Of a DNA stretch of 5,092 nucleotides, positions 1 to 4,149 are shown one piece after another. The position numbers and the translations under genes were made by a program. The stretch is from NCBI GenBank assembly GCA_030681075.1, contig JAUXUE010000086.1, positions 1 through 5,092 of the forward strand. The letters are read 5' to 3'. The DNA comes from Candidatus Amesbacteria bacterium. GTDB lineage: Bacteria > Patescibacteriota > Microgenomatia > CAZETR01 > Amesbacteraceae. Numbering within the stretch: the stretch's first letter is position 1; each line of letters begins with the position of its first letter. The notes under the pieces are model-generated. The model saw only the letters and a list, made by a program, of their open reading frames with translations, was not told where the DNA came from and searched no databases.

Positions 1-303
1 GCCTTGAAATTCGACGCGCTTCAACACCGAAATTTAGTTTTCTCACCAAAAGGGGACGTTTATGATCTTCCCCGAGCTGCTACCCCAGTCGATTATGCAT
101 ACGCTGTTCATACCAAGCTTGGCACCCAAGCCATTGGAGCAAAAGTTAATGGAAAAATGGTATCTTTGGATCACAAGTTGCAAAATGGAGATGTGGTTGA
201 AATTATAGTTGACCGTAAACGCACCAAACCAAATCTTGATTGGTTAAAATTTGTAGTAACCACAGCAGCCAAACGCGAAATTATCAAGAATTCGAAGGTT
301 TAA
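1..303 (+). CDS. relA: RelA/SpoT homologue (ppGpp synthetase/hydrolase), 3' end with TGS domain, partial
   Basis: The reading frame is open from the left edge, so the start, the HD hydrolase domain and the synthetase domain lie outside the window. What remains is about 100 residues. A TGS domain runs from roughly residue 14 to 75, with the family pattern VFSPKGDVYDLP, TPVDYAYAVH, then GAKVNGKMV and LQNGDVVEI. It is followed by DWLKFVVTTAAKREI, which matches the segment just after TGS in RelA/SpoT proteins and separates it from the TGS of ThrRS or Obg-like GTPases. RSH proteins make and degrade (p)ppGpp in the cytoplasm, and the TGS domain contacts uncharged tRNA or regulatory partners. The protein stops about 25 residues after the TGS core, so the zinc-finger/helical region and the ACT domain of long RSH proteins are absent. 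The TAA at 301-303 shares TTAA with the stop of the opposing small gene. Family assignment is firm; whether synthesis, hydrolysis or both are active cannot be seen. Confidence 0.9.
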   Translation, partial: ALKFDALQHRNLVFSPKGDVYDLPRAATPVDYAYAVHTKLGTQAIGAKVNGKMVSLDHKLQNGDVVEIIVDRKRTKPNLDWLKFVVTTAAKREIIKNSKV

Positions 304-506
304 TTATCGTGTCTTGGTGGAAAAAAATATCTTTTTATACCCTCTGCTGTGGTAACAGATACAGCAGCTCCCATGACTGCTCCTCCTGGTCCTGCAATCA
401 TAAATCCAGCCAATGCTCCTGGGCCGGCTTCGGCAATAACAATAAGCAGTGCTTGTAAGGCATTTGGACTACTTTCTGGTGGTTCTGGAATTATTATTTC
501 AGACAT
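300..506 (-). CDS. Small glycine-zipper-like hydrophobic protein, unknown function
   Basis: This is a 68-residue frame read leftwards from ATG at 506-504. I do not recognise a family. The N-terminus is acidic and proline-rich (MSEIIIPEPPESSPN). Residues about 17-53 form a hydrophobic stretch rich in Gly and Ala, with small residues in spaced positions (AGPGALAG, IAGPGGAVMGAA), as in glycine-zipper or membrane-associating helices. The tail is basic (GIKRYFFPPRHDN). A purine-rich AAAGGGGG (523-516 on this strand) lies 9 nt before the ATG and is the best ribosome binding site in this part of the window, which supports the start. The opposite-strand frame over the same DNA (349-549) has no such site and low-complexity composition, so I prefer this strand. 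The last codon overlaps the RSH stop. It could be a small membrane protein or toxin-like peptide, but nothing shows which. It could also be a chance frame, since the GGGGG is also one arm of a hairpin. Confidence 0.6.
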   Translation of the reverse strand: MSEIIIPEPPESSPNALQALLIVIAEAGPGALAGFMIAGPGGAVMGAAVSVTTAEGIKRYFFPPRHDN

Positions 507-509
507 ATT

Positions 510-532
510 AAAAATCCCCCTTTCGGAGGATT
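510..532 (-). promoter_or_regulatory. Hairpin enclosing the ribosome binding site of the small gene
   Basis: Read on the minus strand, AATCCTCC (532-525), a GAAA tetraloop (524-521) and GGGGGATT (520-513) form an 8-bp stem with one T-G wobble, followed by a short T-run (514-510) and then AAT before the start codon. The GGGGG arm is the Shine-Dalgarno sequence, so the folded form would hide it. On the plus strand the same stem carries one A-C mismatch and is flanked by an A-run before and, 7 nt later, a T8 run (540-547). It could therefore also be a terminator for rightward transcription coming through from the RSH gene. The pairing is read directly; either function is inferred. Confidence 0.45.
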
Positions 533-535
533 ATC
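530..535 (-). promoter_or_regulatory. Possible -10 element for the small minus-strand gene
   Basis: On the minus strand GATAAT (535-530) matches five of six bases of the TATAAT consensus. No good -35 hexamer is seen 16-18 bp upstream, but an A8 tract lies just upstream and could act as an UP-like element. Transcription would begin near 523, giving a leader of under 20 nt that would cut away the 5' arm of the hairpin at 532-525. This start and the hairpin model are therefore mutually exclusive unless transcription begins further upstream. Confidence 0.25.
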
Positions 536-547
536 AAAGTTTTTTTT

Positions 548-663
548 AAATTTAACTTTATTTACCCTCCAGTTTATTCCAAATAAAGAGTGCGCGGGTG
601 ACGCGAACTGCAATAAGAGTATAAATGGGGGTATGCGCTTGATTCATTAGATATGCATTATAA
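548..663. other. AT-rich intergenic stretch between divergent genes, no gene seen
   Basis: No convincing coding frame is present on either strand. A minus-strand frame (749-558) has no ribosome binding site and runs antisense over the start of the next gene. The one compositional oddity is a GC-rich imperfect palindrome at 589-609: AGT, then CGCG (593-596), a GGTGA loop and CGCG (602-605), then ACT, with one G-A mismatch in the stem. It may be an operator or a small hairpin; no function can be assigned. Confidence 0.4.
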
Positions 664-688
664 CTATTGACTTTGGATCTGTCAAGAG
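664..688. promoter_or_regulatory. Operator-like inverted repeat upstream of the DUF5678/protease pair
   Basis: TTGAC at 667-671 and GTCAA at 681-685 are perfect inverted copies separated by 9 nt. The symmetry extends outward with CT (664-665) matching AG (687-688) across one mismatch. The left arm coincides with a candidate -35 hexamer, so a dimeric regulator bound here would compete with RNA polymerase. As RNA it would be a weak 5-bp stem, so a DNA operator is the more natural reading. Confidence 0.4.
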
Positions 689-695
689 AGATACT
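667..695 (+). promoter_or_regulatory. Candidate promoter for the DUF5678/protease pair
   Basis: TTGACT (667-672, five of six to consensus) is followed after 17 bp by GATACT (690-695, four of six). The predicted transcription start falls at about 702, the A of the ATG, so the message could be leaderless. If transcription starts upstream instead, the available SD candidates are AGAGAG at 685-690 (11 nt before ATG) or GAGG at 696-699 (only 2 nt before), both awkwardly placed. TATAAC at 659-664 is an alternative -10, but TTGATT (639-644) lies only 14 bp before it. Confidence 0.35.
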
Positions 696-701
696 GAGGT
701 T

Positions 702-893
702 ATGAAAAAGAATATTATCTTTAATAATCCAAAATATAAAGGAAAGCACATATTACTGGTGGAAGGTAAGGTCTTGGTTGCAGGAAATTGGAAAAAAGTT
801 TCATCTTCACTTGACAAAGTCTATCAGCAGGGAAAAATTCCGACTTTGACTTATATCCCCAAAGCGGATACATTGGTATTATCACACCAGTAA
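702..893 (+). CDS. DUF5678-like small protein
   Basis: This 63-residue protein has the layout I associate with DUF5678: a short lead-in (NNPKYKGKHILLVEGKVLVAGNW), a middle helix (VSSSLDKVYQQGKIP) and a closing strand with a proline-aspartate turn (LTYIPKADTLVL). The first part resembles two beta strands around a VEGKVLVAG hairpin. The family has no established biochemical function that I know of. There is no signal peptide, membrane segment or catalytic motif, so it is probably cytoplasmic. The retropepsin-like gene begins 2 nt after its stop and lacks its own SD, which points to one transcript and coupled translation, and suggests the two products act together, for example as a partner, substrate or inhibitor of the protease. 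The start at 702 is chosen because the family fold begins a few residues after it and no in-frame alternative fits better. Confidence 0.75.
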   Translation: MKKNIIFNNPKYKGKHILLVEGKVLVAGNWKKVSSSLDKVYQQGKIPTLTYIPKADTLVLSHQ

Positions 894-895
894 TC

Positions 896-1300
896 ATGGA
901 ATTACCGTTTGACAAAGAAAAATCTGATCTGTTTGGGTCAATTTATCGTCCCCATGCCCAAGTGTATTTCTGGTCCAAGAAGAGAAAAAATTGGTCTGGA
1001 GCAATGATGATTATTGATAGTGGCGCGGATTACACACTACTTCCCAGATATTACATGGAGGAACTGGGTATAATCAAAGGATTGGATACAAGGACACTTT
1101 CAACTTATGGTGTGGGAGGAGGATCCAAAGTGTATTTATTAAAAAACAAAATCAGAGTTAAATTAGGAGTTTGGGAGAGACAGATTCCACTCGGTTTTTT
1201 GGAATCAAACGATGTGCCACCACTTTTGGGTAGACATGAATTTATGGAGACTTTCAAAATTATGTTTGATAAGCGTGTTACCTATATTGACAGTAGGTAA
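896..1300 (+). CDS. Retropepsin-like aspartic protease
   Basis: This is a 134-residue soluble protein with the signature of single-domain, retroviral-type aspartic proteases (clan AA). The catalytic motif is I39-I-D41-S-G-A44-D-Y-T-L-L-P50, D41 being the predicted nucleophile-activating aspartate. The late hydrophobic-hydrophobic-glycine motif is L110-L111-G112-R113, which supports the active-site loop in this fold. A glycine-rich segment between them (YGVGGGSK, about residues 72-79) sits near where a flap would be expected. With only one DSG motif it should work as a homodimer. No signal peptide or membrane segment is present, so the substrate is likely cytoplasmic, and it is unknown. The ATG follows the DUF5678-like stop by 2 nt and no SD precedes it, so translation probably depends on reinitiation. 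The fold call is strong; the physiological role is open. Confidence 0.85.
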   Translation: MELPFDKEKSDLFGSIYRPHAQVYFWSKKRKNWSGAMMIIDSGADYTLLPRYYMEELGIIKGLDTRTLSTYGVGGGSKVYLLKNKIRVKLGVWERQIPLGFLESNDVPPLLGRHEFMETFKIMFDKRVTYIDSR

Positions 1301-1315
1301 TATTTGTGAGATTAT
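1287..1315 (+). promoter_or_regulatory. Candidate aspS promoter inside the end of the protease gene
   Basis: A perfect TTGACA (1287-1292), lying in the last codons of the protease gene, is followed after 17 bp by GATTAT (1310-1315, four of six to TATAAT). Transcription would start near 1322, leaving a leader of about 110 nt before aspS. This would let aspS be expressed independently of the DUF5678/protease pair. Part of the match is constrained by coding sequence, so it could be chance. Confidence 0.4.
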
Positions 1316-1327
1316 ACGTTTAATTAG

Positions 1328-1365
1328 GCAAGCATATAAGTTGGGCTGACAACCAACCAGTTTGC
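1328..1365 (+). promoter_or_regulatory. 5' stem-loop of the aspS leader
   Basis: GTTGG (1340-1344) can pair with CCAAC (1353-1357) around the 8-nt loop GCTGACAA. An outer GCAA (1328-1331) can pair with TTGC (1362-1365), with an asymmetric internal loop between. The apical loop contains GAC, an Asp codon, but not the GUC anticodon, so it is not a simple tRNA-Asp anticodon mimic. The stems are short and the fold is a hand reading. Confidence 0.3.
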
Positions 1366-1374
1366 AAATATTTC

Positions 1375-1432
1375 AAAGATCCGAAGATCAGATGGCACAT
1401 GGGAGCTGATCGAGAGGGTCTTTTTCTTTTTT
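1375..1432 (+). terminator. Terminator-like hairpin and U-tract ending at the aspS start codon
   Basis: AAAGATCC (1375-1382) pairs with GGGTCTTT (1416-1423), 8 bp with one T-G wobble. Inside it, after a GAA/GAGA internal loop, GATCAG (1386-1391) pairs perfectly with CTGATC (1406-1411) around a 14-nt loop. A near-continuous T-tract follows (1421-1432, one C) and runs straight into the ATG at 1433. The only SD-like bases, GAGAGGG (1412-1418), lie in the internal loop and the 3' arm, 14 nt before the ATG, so folding would hide them. It may end transcripts from the protease pair, or act as an attenuator or translation switch for aspS. The pairing is seen; the function is inferred. Confidence 0.55.
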
Positions 1433-2773
1433 ATGACCAGAACACTAATATCAGAAACAATTTCAAAAATTGGAGAAACAGTCTTAGTTAAGGGCTGGGT
1501 GAACACGCGCCGTGACCACGGCAAGATTGTCTTTATTGACGTCCGCGACCGCACAGGACTACTTCAGGTGGTTTTAAGTCCTGAGTTGGCAGGCAGTTTG
1601 CATTCAGAAGACGTGGTAGCCGTCGAAGGGTTGATAAAGCTTCGCCCCGAAAAATTAATTAATCCAAAATTGCAAACTGGTACTGTTGAAATGAATGCAG
1701 AAAAAATTGAGATTTTAGCGAAATCTGCCGAATTACCTTTTGATATGGGTAAAGAAAACTTGGATCTGGAACTACCCACACTTCTTGATCACAGGTCTCT
1801 TACCATGAGGCACCCCAAGATTCAAGCAATTTTCAAAGTTCAGGCTGTGATTATAGACGCATTTCGACAAGCCCTTCAGGCCAAAGACTTTCTGGAATTT
1901 CAAGCGCCTTGTATTACTCCGGCAGTAGCTGAGGGTGGAGCTGAGGTATTTAAAGTTAAATATTTTGAACACGAAGCTTATCTTTCTCAAAGCCCCCAAT
2001 TATATAAGTCCCTCTTGGTCGGAGATTTTGAACGCGTATTTAGTGTTAACAAAATATTCAGAGCTGAACCAAGTGTTACCACTCGCCATTTGACTGAGGT
2101 GGTCAGCCTTGACGCAGAATTTGGATTTATTGATTCGTGGGAAGAGGTTCAGGACATGGAAGAATACGTGGTGCGATTTATTTTTGCCGAAGTGGCAAAG
2201 AAATGTCAACATCAACTTGAGATGTTTGATGCGACACTACCAAAACTTTCTGACAAAATTCCTGTCATCAAACTTCGCGATGCCCAGGAAATTATTTTCA
2301 AGCGAACAGGTCGCGATATTAGGCAAGAAAAAGATTTGGATCCAGAAGGGGAAAGGGAAATATGCCGCTGGTCACTCGAAGAAAAAGGATCGGACTTGGT
2401 CTTTATTTCCCACTTTTTAACCAAGAAAAAACCCTTTTATGTATTTCCAGATCCTGCCGATCCAACTTATGCCTATAGCGTCGATTTGATTGGACGTGGA
2501 GTTGAGTGGTCAAGTGGTGGCCAACGGCTCAATGATTATCAGCAAATATTAAATAACGCCAAAGAGTGGGGAGTAAAAGCAGAAGACATCGAAATGTATT
2601 TACAGTCATTTAGATATGGAGTTCCTCCGTTAGGTGGTTTTGCTCTCGGAGCTGAGCGGATGACCATGCATATATTGGGTCTCAAAAACATTCGTGAGGG
2701 CACGATGTTTCCCCGCGATATGGAAAGAATTGATGTCAGTCTACGAAAAAATAATCCAATTGCTGGAGAGTAA
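1433..2773 (+). CDS. aspS: Aspartyl-tRNA synthetase, archaeal-type (short, no GAD domain)
   Basis: This class IIb synthetase attaches aspartate to tRNA in the cytoplasm. Residues about 1-105 are the OB-fold anticodon-binding domain (KGWVNTRRDHGKIVFIDVRDR). The catalytic core shows S185-Q-S-P-Q-L-Y-K192, motif 2 F209-R-A-E212 followed by TTRH, and motif 3 G402-F-A-L-G-A-E408-R409 followed by NIREGTMFPRD. The 446-aa length and the lack of the roughly 150-aa GAD insertion typical of bacterial AspRS (near 590 aa) place it with the archaeal/eukaryotic-like type. That type may be discriminating or may also charge tRNA-Asn. The loop residues known to bear on this give a mixed picture here (N24, H29, K74), so I leave it undecided. 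The start is supported by the family-typical opening TRTLISE; no closer SD exists than the sequestered GAGAGGG. Its 3' end overlaps the deacylase gene by 41 nt. Identification is firm. Confidence 0.95.
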   Translation: MTRTLISETISKIGETVLVKGWVNTRRDHGKIVFIDVRDRTGLLQVVLSPELAGSLHSEDVVAVEGLIKLRPEKLINPKLQTGTVEMNAEKIEILAKSAELPFDMGKENLDLELPTLLDHRSLTMRHPKIQAIFKVQAVIIDAFRQALQAKDFLEFQAPCITPAVAEGGAEVFKVKYFEHEAYLSQSPQLYKSLLVGDFERVFSVNKIFRAEPSVTTRHLTEVVSLDAEFGFIDSWEEVQDMEEYVVRFIFAEVAKKCQHQLEMFDATLPKLSDKIPVIKLRDAQEIIFKRTGRDIRQEKDLDPEGEREICRWSLEEKGSDLVFISHFLTKKKPFYVFPDPADPTYAYSVDLIGRGVEWSSGGQRLNDYQQILNNAKEWGVKAEDIEMYLQSFRYGVPPLGGFALGAERMTMHILGLKNIREGTMFPRDMERIDVSLRKNNPIAGE

Positions 2774-3221
2774 TGATATAAAATTTGAAGCCCTTGAGCA
2801 TGAGCCCACGCCGACTTGTGAAGATTCGGCTCGGGTTCGAGGAACGAACATGGATATGGGGGCAAAAGCCCTGATTTGTTTTGCTGACAAGAAGCCAATA
2901 TTAATAGTCTTGCCGTGTTCGACAAAGCTAGATGTCAAGTCTTTTAAAAATCTATTTGGCGTAAAAGACCTGCGTTTTTCAACGCCCCAAGAAGTCGAAA
3001 ACCTAACAGGATTGCAAATAGGAGCGATTCCGCCACTGGGATTATTGTTTGGAATGACTACATATATAGAAAATAATTTAGGGACCAATGAAACCATAGC
3101 CTTTAATGCTGGAGATAGGTGTAAGTCGATAATAATGAGATACAGTGATTATGAGCAGGTATGTGGCGGTATAATAGGGCAATATGGCCAGACGAAAGAA
3201 ACTTCACCTAAAGCCAGCTAA
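2733..3221 (+). CDS. YbaK/EbsC-family aminoacyl-tRNA deacylase
   Basis: This 162-residue cytoplasmic protein belongs to the YbaK/ProXp (INS-like) superfamily, whose members hydrolyse mischarged aminoacyl-tRNAs in trans. Visible marks are the N-terminal helix (VYEKIIQLLESNDI), LEHEPTPTCEDSARVRGT, a conserved lysine at the expected substrate-site place (G43-A-K45-A), the core strand ILIVLPCSTKLD, the G97-A-I-P-P-L-G103 loop and the late IAFNAGDR segment. The substrate tRNA cannot be told from sequence. The frame is open further upstream (from 2694), but that would add residues outside the family; ATG at 2733 has GGAAAG 5 nt before it and begins right at the first family helix. This start lies 41 nt inside aspS, so the two are probably co-transcribed and translationally coupled, an apt pairing of charging and proofreading. 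Its end overlaps the carboxypeptidase gene by 38 nt. Confidence 0.88.
   Translation: MSVYEKIIQLLESNDIKFEALEHEPTPTCEDSARVRGTNMDMGAKALICFADKKPILIVLPCSTKLDVKSFKNLFGVKDLRFSTPQEVENLTGLQIGAIPPLGLLFGMTTYIENNLGTNETIAFNAGDRCKSIIMRYSDYEQVCGGIIGQYGQTKETSPKAS
3170..3175 (+). promoter_or_regulatory. Perfect -10-like TATAAT before the carboxypeptidase start
   Basis: TATAAT occurs inside the end of the deacylase gene, 8 nt before the ATG at 3184. A start site at about 3182 would give a virtually leaderless message. No -35 hexamer is recognisable at 16-18 bp and no TG extension is present, so it may be only the codons for Gly-Ile-Ile. Confidence 0.15.
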
Positions 3222-4149
3222 TCTCAAATGGTGGTTTTTTCCAATTTTATCTGCTTTGCTGATTTTGATCCCCAAAGTATATTCGAGTTCAGATCTGGGG
3301 TGGCTCATGAACTCTAAATTTAAACCAGTGGTTTATACAACCTCACCACTTCCTGTGCCAATATCTGATTTTACTAAGCCTCCTATAAACTCCAATCATA
3401 TATTTATAATGGACAGAACTAGCAAAACTATTCTCTGGGACAGGGGGAGCAAAAATCGTGTCTATCCTGCTTCCACTACCAAGATGATGACAGCCCTCGT
3501 TGCCATGGAAGCCTTTGAATTGGATACGACAATTACCGTTACCCGAAGTTATTTTGAGGGTCAAGTGGTGGGATTTAAGCCGTTCGACAAGCTCACGGTT
3601 GACCAACTGCTCTATGCTTTGCTTATTCAATCTGGCAATGACGCGGCTGAAATTCTTGCTGAAAATTTTCCTGGCGGTAGAGTTGCATTTGTCGAAGCCA
3701 TGAATAAAAAGGCTCTCGAATTGGGACTTACAAATACACACTTTACAAATCCATCGGGACTGGATGAATACGGACATTATTCTACCGCTTTAGACCTGGC
3801 TCATTTGGCTGACGTGGCGATGAACAAATCCGAATTTGCCAAAATAGTGGCTCTTGAAAATGCTGTGATCACAACTGAAGATAATCAGAATTATATAGTC
3901 AAAAATGTCAATCAACTTTTAGGTAAGGTCCCTGGTGTATTGGGGGTAAAGACTGGTTACACAGTAGGCGCTGGACAGTCTCTGGTGACTCTGGTGAACC
4001 GCGATGGTCATGAAGTGATTATTTCTCTGCTTGGTAGTCTAGACCGTTTCTCTGATACCCAAAAAATCATAGATTGGGTCTATGGGAATTTTACTTGGGT
4101 TGACTCAAGTCAATATATTCAGGAGCTACAGCCTGAACTAGAGCCGTAA
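3184..4149 (+). CDS. Serine-type D-alanyl-D-alanine carboxypeptidase (peptidase S11, PBP5-like)
   Basis: This 321-residue enzyme removes the terminal D-Ala from peptidoglycan pentapeptides outside the cytoplasmic membrane. All three penicillin-binding motifs are present: S97-T-T-K100 (acylated serine and lysine), S150-G-N152 and K256-T-G258, in the usual S11 surroundings (YPASTTKMMTA, LLIQSGNDAAE, GVKTGYT). Basic residues followed by a hydrophobic segment (about 15-34, KWWFFPILSALLILIP) make an N-terminal signal or anchor. Residues about 35-70 form a proline-rich linker to the catalytic domain. The protein ends about 60 residues after KTG, so the C-terminal beta-domain and amphipathic anchor of PBP5 are missing; the N-terminal segment probably holds it at the membrane. 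AGGG lies 4 nt before the ATG. The gene begins inside the deacylase gene (38-nt overlap), and its last 59 bp are also the end of the opposing gene. The family is certain; the exact physiological substrate is presumed. Confidence 0.93.
   Translation: MARRKKLHLKPANLKWWFFPILSALLILIPKVYSSSDLGWLMNSKFKPVVYTTSPLPVPISDFTKPPINSNHIFIMDRTSKTILWDRGSKNRVYPASTTKMMTALVAMEAFELDTTITVTRSYFEGQVVGFKPFDKLTVDQLLYALLIQSGNDAAEILAENFPGGRVAFVEAMNKKALELGLTNTHFTNPSGLDEYGHYSTALDLAHLADVAMNKSEFAKIVALENAVITTEDNQNYIVKNVNQLLGKVPGVLGVKTGYTVGAGQSLVTLVNRDGHEVIISLLGSLDRFSDTQKIIDWVYGNFTWVDSSQYIQELQPELEP

Noticed and set aside
349..549. Plus-strand 66-aa frame over the small minus-strand gene
   Set aside because: It starts at GTG without an SD, is low in complexity (Ala/Pro/Gly/Ser) and mirrors the codons of the minus-strand gene, which has a strong SD.
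558..749. Minus-strand 63-aa frame in the divergent intergenic region
   Set aside because: No SD, runs antisense over the start of the DUF5678-like gene, and no recognisable family.
1301..1432. Canonical T-box riboswitch upstream of aspS
   Set aside because: The interval is too short for a standard Stem I and antiterminator, and after TGGCAC the conserved CCGCG part of the T-box is missing. Only weak hints remain, listed as a low-level finding.
2694..2732. Upstream start of the deacylase frame at 2694
   Set aside because: It would add 13 residues (MRARCFPAIWKEL) that are only the off-frame reading of AspRS motif 3; ATG 2733 has GGAAAG at good spacing and starts at the family helix.
2539..3097. 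Minus-strand frames of 128 and 118 aa under aspS and the deacylase
   Set aside because: They are mirror frames of well-identified genes, with no SD and no family resemblance.
3343..3777. Minus-strand 144-aa frame under the carboxypeptidase
   Set aside because: It lies entirely antisense to the SxxK and SGN region of a clear S11 peptidase and looks like no protein family.
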